From the NCBI GenBank assembly GCA_950295325.1, contig OX485807.1, forward strand, positions 7,256,501 to 7,320,500: a stretch of 64,000 bases of DNA. Reading direction: 5' to 3'. Of the stretch, positions 10,810-22,370 are shown piece after piece. The DNA is from Polytrichum commune (Eukaryota > Streptophyta > Polytrichopsida > Polytrichales > Polytrichaceae). The position numbers were made by a program, and so were the translations under genes. Below the pieces are notes generated by a model. The model saw nothing but the letters and a program-made list of their open reading frames with translations, made no database searches and was not told the origin of the DNA. How positions within the stretch are numbered: the first letter of the stretch is position 1; every line of letters starts with the position of its first letter.

Positions 10810-13800
10810 GAAGTTGAAGAGTTGAAGATATTCATTCACATGTTTTTACCAGATAAGCCGTCAAAACCATGTAGCGACAAAATGTTTGTTTTTATGTGCT
10901 TTTTTATTGTGTCATGAGCAACAAAGGTTTTTGATGTGGAGCTAGTGCATAGGTGTGTGTTTGACTTGTGGCCATACATCTGATTTATTGAAGTAGGTGG
11001 ATGTCTTGAGTAGCATATACTCGATTCTAGGTAACATATAATGCAATCTCTAGTCTGCGACCACTACTGTAGTGATATGCCATGCATAAGAATGTGTTCC
11101 AATTTGATGGTAAATAAGTTTAGATTTGTATTTGTTACTAGTAGATGGATCCTACCAAATGTCTAGATGGCAAAGTCCAATGCACATGACCAAATACCAA
11201 AAGTTACCAAAATAATAGAACATTGTGCCTAGTGGCCATTTATTGAAAATACATATTTTATTATAATAACAAAAAATTGCATTTTGCTACAACAAATTTG
11301 CGCACAATTTACTTAAGTTAGTCAAAGTGTTGGATCTGACATGTTACATGTCACATGTCAAATAATATAATTCTAAATAGAATATTAACCATGTTAGATG
11401 ACGGCATGATGTATGGTACATAGGATTTGACCTCATCAACTGCAAGGGGCTTAAGATGGTACATCCCCCCCAAAACCTTGACAATGCCTGAAATTGACAT
11501 TTGATTGGTGTCCAATTTTCACTACAAGCCTTGTCATATACCATTCTGGTTTCTTGTTATTACTTAAATTGTGGTGCTATTTCTTGGATGTCATGCTATT
11601 TCATAGAGTTGTGAGGATCTGGTGACCTTAGAATGCAAATAGTCATTTTAAGTTTCAAAATTTGAGTTGAATACAAAAATTATAGAAGGTTAGTTTAGTG
11701 GTAATTCTCCTAATTTTATCATGTTCATCTATATGTTGTTATCATGTTCATGTTCATTTTGTTTGTTTAAATTGCTATGTTGTTGATGGACTAAGCGTTG
11801 GGTTGCCAACTTGTCTTTTTTAGACACGTCACTGGGGCCCACATGAACTTCGGTTGTGAGAGTACTAAGATGCTCTAAATTTTTTTTGTCTGCATTGGTA
11901 GATTGGACTGACAATCACTAAGTTAAGTGATTTGTTTTCCTCTTTCACTAACTTATTCATCGTTGGCTCTCGCATTTAGATGATTCACCAATTCAACAAA
12001 GTGACACCAATAACTATACAAATAAGAGGGATATCAATATGACCCACCAACCTCCGGGTGGGAGTCAAATGACAATACCATTATCCATGAGTGCCTAGTC
12101 TTGCAACCATTAGGCACACTAACTTAGATTATGAAAACTTTCAGGTTGAGCTTCAACAGTAGACCAACTTAACTCCTTGCTTTCGCCTCCTCCCTTTCTT
12201 GTGGCAAGAGGCTCCCTTCCATCTTTGTTGTGGAAGAGGCTTGCCGCCCTTCCAACGTATAGAGAATGGAGTTCGTATATTGTTCGACATAGAGTGTGTC
12301 AATGTTACAGTTGCGTTAGGTTGCTTGTACCAACTCAACACTATGTCATGGTGCGCTAGTGTTTTGTAGTATGAGACATGCATCTTTGTATCTTCGTGTC
12401 TGCATCTATTACTTAACATCTCAATTTAACACCATGATATGTTGTCATCATTTTTCTTTTGTAAACTATTTTTAGGATTGAGTAACTATTTATAATGAAA
12501 TTGTTTTTCAAAATCCATTGGAACTTATCGAGGGAATGGCCATTTGGTAGACACTTCAAAAATCCCGAAAGTGTTGCAAAATTGTTCAAAATTTGGACTA
12601 AAGTCATTAGAATATTGAGAGGTTGTCGCAACTCTTGCTAGTGTCCCTTAATTTAACTTCACCACCTTAAAATATTGAGTTGATCATTGCCTTGCCGGAA
12701 CAACACTACAACAACCTAAGGCATATTTGGCAACTATGCCCCCATGTTGGGCCAATGCCCGTGGGCCATGTCTTTTTGCCTCAGGTGGGATCGGTTGATA
12801 ACATTGCCTTACTCATATAAGCTTCTAGAACTTTGGGCAGGGCCCCTACCTCACTATCAAGTATTTTTTGTCTCTCTCTAAAGACTTGGGATGAAGTAGA
12901 CTATTCCCTTAGCCACCGGGCTTGGAATCCCCCAGTAGCTTCAAACCTCCATAACTATTTGTGTGATGTTTGATTCTATCAAGCGACCACTGCATGGGCA
13001 TCTACTCTTCGCGTAGATGCCGATAGACCCTTCTCCAGCCCCATTTGGGCAAATCTTGCGGAAATCATGGTTGTTCTAACCTTGGCAGTCTCAGACGCCA
13101 CTCCCAAGTCATTGCAGTCCCATGGCGTTGTCCCTAGGTGTCCCACTCAAATTGCCATATCTCCTTGTTGAGACCTCCGATTGGAGAGTTCTTGAACATT
13201 TTAAAATCCGGACGCCATAGATTATTCAATGCTCATGGCCTTACCCTCGTGACTTCTAGTTTCCGTGGGTGAGAGGCATTTCCAACGCCCGGGGCCCTCA
13301 CCCACATTAGGACCACTTGGGCCCTCTCACTTATGGTGTCACAAGTCCCGGGTGTCACTCCGGGATCCTTGTTGTGCCCATGGTGTTGGAGGGAGTCCTC
13401 TTGGAGAGGTGGGTGATAGAGGTAGTACAATATTGAGTTAAATTTTATGTTTTATTTAGTGATTGGTTTTGTCTTTGTTGAATATACAAAGTTTGAATTA
13501 TGAGGTCGATACAGTAGTGGACATGTTTTGGTGGTGTTGTAAAGTATCAAATTTTCTCCCAGGTGTGCATCAATACACTACCTCAAGATGGAAAAATGTG
13601 CATGCTCCGAGTGGAAAATTGTTTAAACCTCCCTATAGAGTGGTTCTTGTGGGTATGATCAAGTTTATATAAAGATTTTGAGTTTGTTGATGTGATGTTT
13701 TGAGAGTGGTCTTATTGCGTCATGTATTAATTGGTTCATATTTTTGAAATTGTGGCATGTATTGGAGCCAAGAATTTGTGGTAGCCTTATGAATTGAGGT

Positions 13801-15433
13801 TGAAATTTTAGGATCTCATATACCTCAATTTTTTTCCTTTTTTGAACAAATTTAACCTGTAGTCTATACTAGAGATCTCAAATTAATCAAGTATTCATCT
13901 ATACATGGCTTAACAGACTACATAATGGACCCCTTAACATGGCTACAACTAATTGTAAGCCATACTTGGGGATTATCCTTATTGGTTGTAGCACAATGTT
14001 GACTTTGGTGTAGCCCCTTCATTGGATCACCATGTGTCTTTGATTTTGTTATTATAAAATTTTCTACCTAGTACACAAAGTCCCATTCTATGCATTTTTT
14101 GCATTACTTTGTCCTAGTCAAAGGCATAGAATTATACTTTATTATATTCTACCTAGAGTGACCTTCTATGCATGTATTGTTCTCATCCTAGTTGTGATGG
14201 GTATATGAGGACTTGCTACGTACTTATTGTTTTTCTAGGTTATTTCATGTTATGAAAACTCATTAAGAGACCAACCTAAAACTTTTCATTTGATGTTTTG
14301 AAGGTAGTCTTCATGTGGCTTGTACAAGGTTCATGTTTTGTATGTGTAATACATATGTAGATTGTGGGATGTAGGGAGCATTCCTTCTTGACGCATATTG
14401 CTTGACATGAAGTAGTATGCATGATGTGTAATTTGTCTTTATGATGCTTCAATGAAATAACTGTCATGATGGATGTGTGAAGAGAGTGTTGCTTTGCTTT
14501 GCCAAGTTGGGTCAGAAAAACTTGTAGTTACACCAATGCATTTTGAAATGGCTTTAGCTGATTCAATGATGATCATGTACAAGTATTCATAAACATTGAG
14601 TTTCAATAGTCAAATATGAAATGATTCATAACATACAAATCAACAATGTCTTGAAGTTAACCTATTTGGGTGTCCAAAGGAATTAAGCTACAAAATCTAC
14701 ATTTGTTGCTATGCTTAATGCTTAATGCCCACTTTATAAGGACCTTTGACCATTAGCATTTCCATGGTGAACATGGGACTCCAAAGATCGAGCGTACAAG
14801 GGGAAGTTATTCGCTTTAGACAAGTCGCATGGTTTTTCACTTTGTCACGTTTAGATTTTGCCATGTCCCTCAGTTGTTTGATGTTTTAATGCTTTGAGAG
14901 TGTCCTTAACAAGTTCCTTGTTATCTCATATACAATATAAGCCATGTGATTGAGTTCATGACAAACATTGTAAAAATGTTCATTGAGCTTGCATCCATAT
15001 AATTGTTAACTAGTTGTAAGTATGAAATGAGATTTATATATAATAATACTTCATATATGTATGTCGTACCTTGGGTACTTATAGAACTTTTGTATACAAG
15101 CTTAAGGAAGAAGAAATCTAATAAAAACAATTCTCTACACCAAAAATTATATTAAGAAAACCTTGAGACTAGAGTTTGGTCTACCAATCCCTTGATGGTT
15201 TCTATAATCATGTCAATCTTTATTTTAATGAAGTAATGGAAACATGATTTGAGGTTGCTAGTAGTATATTGATAGCTTTGTATATTGGAATCTAGTATCT
15301 TTTAAAATCAATTGTAACCCTTACTTTTGCATTTCAATATGATTGTGCTTGAAGGTGTATACTACTCATTTTGAGCAACTAGTATTTTTTATGACAACAA
15401 TTTTATGGAAACAAGAAATCACCGGTGTTGGAA
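10810..15433. other. Intergenic region upstream of the kinase-NB-ARC-LRR gene
   Basis: About 4.6 kb of AT-rich sequence. Short ORFs on both strands have no recognisable domains. A GC-richer patch at 12.9-13.4 kb also gives no supported protein. The promoter of the resistance-like gene should lie in the last kilobase, but I cannot point to a specific TATA box with confidence. Confidence 0.5.
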
Positions 15434-18400
15434 ATGACGAACTTTCTACGAGTACCAATGGAGTTTGCAAATTTTCCCAATCTATCATTTCCAGAAGAAG
15501 TTTTGAATAGACGACAATGCAAAAATTTGTTGGACAACTTCCGCAAGGGTGTACATGCAATTGAAACAATTGCCCATGGTTCACATGGGAATGTCTTTCG
15601 TCGAATGGAGGAAGACATGCTTTTTGTTGTGAACAAGGCAAAGGGTGTGATAGAAGAATGTTGCAATGATGATTGGTGTCGAGTTGTCGTGAAGCAAATG
15701 AATAACAAAGAGACCTTCAGGGAACTTCTCGAGGACTTTGAGTGTTCTTTCCACACAATGTGCAATGCAATTTCTCATATTTTTCCTAGTCGAAAAACTG
15801 AAGTTTTGAAGATTGAAAGCTCTACAACATTTTTTCCAACGTGCATTGATGAAGTTGAAGAGGACCATAATTCAATGGTTGAAAGGTTTTCAAAGCACTT
15901 GAATATGTGCAAAACTGCAAGTTGCAAAGATTGCACTCTTGTAGGGTACCTAATGGAACTAGTAAAGGGTCTTCAAAGGGCAGAAGGTGGTGAATTGGAT
16001 AGCATCATTTTTCCTCCTAACTACCCTTGCCCTAAATATGGAAGGCAACGTGCTCCTCTGGGTGGAGGTGCATCAGGAAGTGTATATTGCACAAGATGGT
16101 TAGAATTTGATACTGTCACAAAGGTCATCGAAGTCAATGGCCTAGACCATGAAGAAATGATTCAAAATGAAAAAATGGTTTGGAATGAAGCAAGTATTTT
16201 GGGAGGATTGAATCATCCGAACATCATCAAGTTTTTTTGTTGTGGCTTTACTAGGGATCATCCGAACATCAAGTTGTGTTATTGTGGCTTCATGAGGAAA
16301 AACATTCAAGGCAAAAAAAAGAAAATGTTTGAAATTGTCACCGAGCAAGGAACAATGGACTTGTTATGTTTCTTAAATCAACAAACTTCGTTCAATGAAG
16401 AAAATATGATTGATATTATGTTGCAAATCGCAAGCGGAATGTCCTACCTTCACGATATGGAAGTTGCCCATCGTGACTTGAAGCCTGATAATGTTGTCCT
16501 AACTTTAAATGATTCAACTAGTGTGGAACATGTGCATGTGAAGCTAGTTGATTTTGGTATATCCAAAATTGAAGTGACAAGCTTTTCAAAGGTGCCCACT
16601 GGTGAGAATATTTATGGAACTTGTGGGTATATGGCACCTGAGGTTCTTGAAAGAAGTTCAAAGGTAGATGCATTCAAAACAGACGTCTTTAGTTTTGGCA
16701 TGATGTGCTCTGAGATCCTTTTAAGAAAGAGAAATTTCAATGATTATCGTCTTCGTGATTACAAGGATTCTATCTTGAATGGTGAAAGACCCGAGCTCCC
16801 TCAAGCATGTTCGGAAGGATTGAAATCATTGATACATATATGTTGGTCCCGGGAACCTTCAAAAAGGCCAACATTCCTTGATATTCATAAGACTCTAAGA
16901 AAATTAAAGAATGATGCAATCCTCAAGACTTTCCATGATGTTGTAGCTCCCAAGCAATTCAATGAGCCCACATTTCTTTTCGGTTTGAAGCTTGGTAATA
17001 CCACCTCATTATCAAAAATTGAAGAGCAATCAAAAGACACATCATCATATCAAATGCGACATGAGGTGAATACCACTTTGTCAATATTTATTTGCAAAGA
17101 AAGTTGTATGAATCTTGACCAATCATAATATCATAGATTTAACAGTGGAATACAATGTAAGACCTCATGTAACTTATATGATTTGTTCAATAGCAATGAA
17201 TTAACTTGGTATATTGACATTTTGTAGGGGGGACACAACATGAAGGAGGATTTCAAATTGATTGGCCTCAAAGAAAAGATTCCAATATTGGAAAAATCAC
17301 TCCAACGTGTTGGAAGTGTGGGGTTTGTGGGCATGGGTGGAATTGGCAAGTCAACATTTGCGGCTGCTCTAAGTGATCACATCTCCCACCAATATGATGC
17401 GACGGTCTTTGTAAATGCCTTCAAAGATGAAAGTTGTACTTTTGTAGTGAAATACAACCTACAAAATGTGAAAGTGCTACCTGAAACCAAAACATTAAAG
17501 GAAGGACGAGAGATTTTGACCCAATTACAAAGCACACAAAAAATCCTTATTCTTGTGGACAATGTTGGTGAGGCAAACCAACTCAATGAACTATTGGGCA
17601 ATCATAAATTTCAAGATGGCGATGGAAGTAAACTCATTGCCACTTCTCGTGAATGGAAGTCCTTGGAAGCATATGTACATGTGGTTGGTAAAGTGGATGT
17701 GAAAACCCTTGATGGGCAACAATCGTTGGAATTATTTTCAATGCATGCAAATTTTACAACCAACCAACCATGCTTGCCATACTTGACATATGTAGTGAAG
17801 AAAATTGTGAGCGCTTGTGATGGACTCCCGTTGAGTTTGGAGGTGATGGGTAGTTCCTTAAATGGGGAAAAACGTTTGAGAATATGGGAGCGAAGATTGC
17901 AAAGATTGTTGAGGGCAAGGCATGATGGAAGTGAAGATCGTAGAATTTGGAATACATTACGCACAAGTTTTGATGAGCTCAATGAAAGGGAAAAGAACAT
18001 GTTCTTGGATATATCTTGTTTCTTTTGCAAAGACTCATGGATTGGTGGCTTGCAATCTACAAAAGAGACTATACTTAGATGCTTTGATGATGATGATAAA
18101 AGCATCATAGATCAAAGTTTTGAAAGGCTACAAGACAAATCATTGCTAAAAGTTGACGAATATGGTGGTTTGGATATGCATGATCAATTGCAGGATATGG
18201 GTCGTATGATTGTGGAAAAAGAATATCAAGGCTCTCGAATATGGGATTTTTCTTCATCCACATTCATTGATTATTGTAATCGAAAGGTATGTGGCACACA
18301 AATGGATGGTTTTACAAAATCATTATGAAGTTATGACTTGAATTTAGAATTGTAACCATAACTTAGAAAAACTAAGATTTGAAAATAAATGTTCCATTGT

Positions 18401-20942
18401 CTAATATTTGGTTTTCATGCAGGATACAAGATTGATTGAAGGCATTTCATTTACAAATATTGAGAAAGTATTGACATTTACAACAACTATACAACTGCAA
18501 GGTCTACGATTGTTAAGCGTTCAAAATTGCGAGGATGTGTACCTTCTTTTTTCTATCCTCATTAGAACAACCAAACTCAAAAGGTTAAGGATCCATTTTA
18601 ATACGGAATGTGATAATTTTTGGGCAATGCAAGAGAGATTCAACAATAATATTAAAAAAATTGCCAAAAATCATTTGAAAAAGTTAAGTGTCCTTGAAAT
18701 ATTCAACGGCCATATTTCAAAATCTCTTCCATTTGATGTTCTCCATTTTACAACACTCAAAGAACTTAAATTTATGGGTTGTGAAACATTGGATAGGTTT
18801 CCAAATGGACTTCAAAAAATAGTATCCTTGGAGGACTTATACATAACACGATGCAAGTCATTGAAGATGATCCCGGAGGGATTAGGAGGTTTGACATGCT
18901 TGAAGAAACTTGGTATGTGGGAATGCGAGGCCTTGGAAGAATTTCCGTCCGGAGTGTGCACTCTTGTGGCATTGGAAGAATTGGATTTTCGTGGATGCAA
19001 ATCCTTGAAGATGATCCGAGAGGGACTAGGGGGTTTGACATGTTTGAAGAAACTTGACATGTGGGAATGCGAGGCCTTGGAAGCATTTCCGTCCGGAGTG
19101 TGCACTCTTCTAGCATTGGAGGAATTGAATTTTTGTGGATGCAAATCCTTGAAGATGATCCCAGAGGGACTAGGAGGTTTGACATGTTTGAAGAAACTTG
19201 GTATGTGGAAATGCGAGGCCTTGGAAGAATTTCCGTCCGGAGTGTGCACTCTTGTGGCATTGGAGCAATTGAATTTTCGTGGATGCAAATTGTTGAAGAT
19301 GATCCCGGACGGCCTAGGGGGTTTGACATGTTTGAAGAAACTTGCTATGTCAAAATGCGAGGCCTTGGAAGAATTTCCGTTCGGAGTATGCACTCTTGTG
19401 GCATTGGAGGAATTGAGATTTCATGAATGCAAATCCTTGAAGATGATCCCGGAGGGACTAGGGGGTTTGACCTGCTTGAAGAGACTTCGTATGTCGAAAT
19501 GCGAGGCCTTGGAAGAATTTCCGTCCGGAGTGTGCACTCTTGTGGCATTGGAGGAATTGAATTTTCGTGGATGCAAATCCTTGAAGATGATCCCAAAAGG
19601 ACTAGGGGGTTTGACATGTTTGAAGAAACTCTACATGTGGGAATGCGAGGCCTTGGAAGAATTTCCGTCCGGAGTGTGCACTCTTATGGCATTGGAGGAA
19701 TTGAAATTTAATGGATGCAAATCCTTGAAGATGATCCCGGAGGGACTAGGGGGTTTGACATGTTTGAAGAAACTCTACATGTGGGAATGCGAGGCCTTGG
19801 AAGAATTTCCGTCCGGAGTGTGCACTCTTATGGCATTGGAGGAATTGAAATTTAATGGATGCAAATCCTTGAAGATGATCCCGGAGGGACTAGGGGGTTT
19901 GACATGTTTGAAGAAACTCTACATGTGGGAATGCGAGGCCTTGGAAGAATTTCCGTCCGGAGTGTGCACTCTTGTGGCATTGGAGGAATTGGCATTTTAT
20001 GAATGCAAATCCTTGAAAATGATCCCCAAGGGATTAGGGGGTTTGACATGTTTGAAGAAACTTGGTATGTCGAAATGCGAGGCCTTGGAAGAATTTCCGT
20101 CCGGAGTGTGCACTCTTGTGTCATTGGAGGAATTGGATTTTCATGGATGCAAATCCTTGAAAATGATCCCGGAGGGACTAGGAGGTTTGACATGTTTGAA
20201 GAAACTCTACATGTGGGAATGCGAGGCCTTGGAAGAATTTCCGTCCGGAGTGTGCACTCTTATGGCATTGGAGGAATTGAAATTTTATGGATGCAAATCC
20301 TTGAAGATGATCCCGGAGGGACTAGGGGGTTTGACATGTTTGAAGAAACTTGACATGTGGGAATGCGAGGCCTTGGAAGAATTTCCGTCCGGAGTGTGCA
20401 CTCTTCTAGCATTGGAGGAATTGAATTTTGGTGGATGCAAATCCTTGAAGATGATCCAAGAGGGACTAGGAGGTTTGACATGTTTGAAGAAACTTGGTAT
20501 GTGGAAATGCGAGGCCTTGGAAGAATTTCCGTCCGGAGTGTGCACTCTTGTGGCATTGGAGCAATTGAATTATCGTGGATGCAAATTGTTGAAGATGATC
20601 CCGGACGGCTTAGGGGGTTTGACATGTTTGAAGAAACTTGCTATGTCAAAATGCGAGGCCTTGGAAGAATTTCCGTTCGGAGTATGCACTCTTGTGGCAT
20701 TGGAGGAATTGAAATTTAATGGATGCAAATCCTTGAAGATGATCCCGGAGGGACTAGGGGGTTTGACCTGCTTGAAGAGACTTTGTATGTCGAAATGCGA
20801 GGCCTTGGAAGAATTTCCGTCCGGAGTGTGCACTCTTGTGGCATTGGAGGAATTGAATTTTCGTGGATGCAAATCCTTGAAGATGATCCCGGACGGCCTA
20901 GGGGGTTTGACATGTTTGAAGAAACTTGCTATGTCAAAATGA
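15434..20942 (+). CDS. Protein kinase-NB-ARC-LRR (PNL-class) immune receptor-like protein
   Basis: Three exons joined in phase 0: 15434-17065, 17228-18286, 18423-20942, giving 1,736 aa. Exon 1 carries an N-terminal domain of ~200 residues (similar in feel to the helical N-terminus of bryophyte soluble kinases) and a kinase domain (~203-470): glycine loop GGGASGSVY (~209), Lys ~229, HRDLKPDN (Asp ~348), DFG (~373), APE (~402). Exon 2 is NB-ARC: P-loop GMGGIGKST (~579), LILVDN kinase-2, GSKLIATSR RNBS-B, GLPL, a TIR-type FLDISCFF RNBS-D and MHD in MHDQLQDMGR (~861). Exon 3 encodes LRRs, mostly 48-residue double units. Kinase-NBS-LRR proteins are known in mosses and are inferred to detect pathogens. 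The frame ends at adjacent TGA-TAG codons inside the array. The first in-frame ATG was taken as start; an extra 5' exon is possible. Confidence 0.85.
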
Positions 20943-21700
20943 TAGGCCTTGGAAGAATTTCCGTCCGGAGTGTGCACTCTTGTGGCATTGGAGGAATTGA
21001 ATTTTCGTGGATGCAAATCCTTAAAGATGATCCCGGAGGGACTAGGGGGTTTGACATGTTTGAAGAAACTTGACATGTGGAAATGCGAGGCCTTGGAAGA
21101 ATTTCCGTCCGGAGTGTGCACTCTTGTGGCATTGGAGGAATTGAATTTTCGTGGTTGCAAATCCTTGAAGATGATCCCAAAAGGACTAGGGGGTTTGACA
21201 CGTTTGAAGAAATTCTACATGTGGGAATGCGAGGCCTTGGAAGAATTTCCGTCCGGAGTGTGCACTCTTGTGTCATTGGAGGAATTGAGTTTTTATAGAT
21301 GCAAATCGTTGAAGATGATCCCGGAGGGATTAAGGGGTTTCACATGTTTGAAGAAACTTGACATGTGGGAATGTAAGGCCTTGGAAGAATTTCTGTCCGG
21401 AGTGTGCACTCTTGTGGCATTAGAGGAATTGAATTTTCGTGGATGCAAATCCTTGAAGATGATCCCGGAGGGACTAGGGGGTTTGACATGTTTGAAGAAA
21501 CTTGGTATGTGGGAATGCGAGGCCTTGGAAGAATTTACGTGCGGAGTGTGCACTCTTGTGGTATTGGAGGAATTGAATTTTTATGGATGCAAATCCTTGA
21601 AAATGATCCGGAGGGACTAGGGGGTTTGACATGTTTGAAGAAACTCTACATGTGGGAATGCGAGGCCTCGGAAGAATTTCCATGAGGAATAAGCACGCTC
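18856..21700 (+). repeat. 144-bp LRR-coding tandem array, 20 units
   Basis: The motif GAGGCCTTGGAAGAATTTCC recurs every 144 bp from about 18927 to 21663, giving 20 units (19 intervals; the last is short by one base because of a deletion). Each unit encodes two 24-residue LRRs of the form L-x-x-L-x-x-L-x-x-x-x-C-x-x-L-(E/K). Neighbouring units are nearly identical (those around 19630 and 19774 look identical over the full 144 bp), so expansion or gene conversion is recent. A higher-order copy is visible: landmarks at about 19030-19590 recur at +1,296 bp (9 units), including CTCTTCTAGC (19105 and 20401), TTCGGAGTATGC and CCTGCTTGAAGAGACTT. Confidence 0.9.
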
Positions 21701-22260
21701 GTGGCATTGGAGGAATTGGCATTTAATGGATGCAAATCCTTTAGGAAGATCCCGGAAGGATTAAAGGGTTCGGGTCGTTTGTAGAATTGTATATGAGGGA
21801 GCACAAGGCCTTGGAAGAATTTCCATCTGGAGTTTGAATGCTTGTGGTGTTGGAAGAACTGGTAGGTTGTTAATGTGAATCTTTGATGAAGAGCTCCAAA
21901 GGATCAATGGGTTTGGCACATTTGAAGAAACTCTATATGTTGGAATGCGAGGCCTTGGAGGAATGTCCATCTGGAGTGTGGACGCTTGTGGCGTTGAATG
22001 AATTGGTAGATTGTTAATGTGAATCTTTGATGAAGAGCTCCAAAGGATCAATAGGTTTGGCACATTCGAAGAAACTTTGTATTTGGGAATGCAAGGCATT
22101 GGAAGAATTTCCATCCTGATTGCGCATGCTCATGGTGTTTGAAGATGTGTATTTTGATGAATGCAATATGTGAAGAAGAGTCATGAAGAATTAAAGGGTT
22201 TGATATGTTTGAAGAAACTCTACCGATGGGAATTGTAGGCCTTGGAAGAATATCTATCCG
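20943..22260 (+). pseudogene. Broken 3' continuation of the LRR array
   Basis: After the double stop (TGA TAG, 20940-20945) the same frame stays open for about five more 144-bp units to 21620. A one-base deletion in the ATCCCGGAGGG motif near 21609 (ATCCGGAGGG) then shifts the frame. From about 21690 the units become degenerate, with stops and irregular lengths, fading by about 22260 (recognisable pieces: GGCCTTGGAAGAATTTCCAT, GGTTTGGCACATTTGAAG). Either the gene once had a longer LRR domain that was truncated, or the decayed units are the old edge of the array. No alternative 3' exon is evident. Confidence 0.75.
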
Positions 22261-22327
22261 GATTTATACTGTTGATTCCAATAGATGAAGATGTCTCTTC
22301 ACCAAATGTGCCCTTGAACCTTAGTTG

Positions 22328-22329
<2 letters not shown>

Positions 22330-22369
<40 letters not shown>
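22330..22369. repeat. (TG)20 microsatellite
   Basis: Twenty uninterrupted TG dinucleotides about 70 bp beyond the last recognisable decayed LRR unit. Likely length-variable between individuals. Confidence 0.95.

Positions 22370-22370
<1 letters not shown>

Noticed and set aside
18772-21722. Many 60-200 codon ORFs on both strands and other frames through the LRR exon
   Set aside because: The 144-bp unit is divisible by three, so any frame open in one unit stays open in all. The ORFs just mirror the true LRR frame and carry no independent protein signature.
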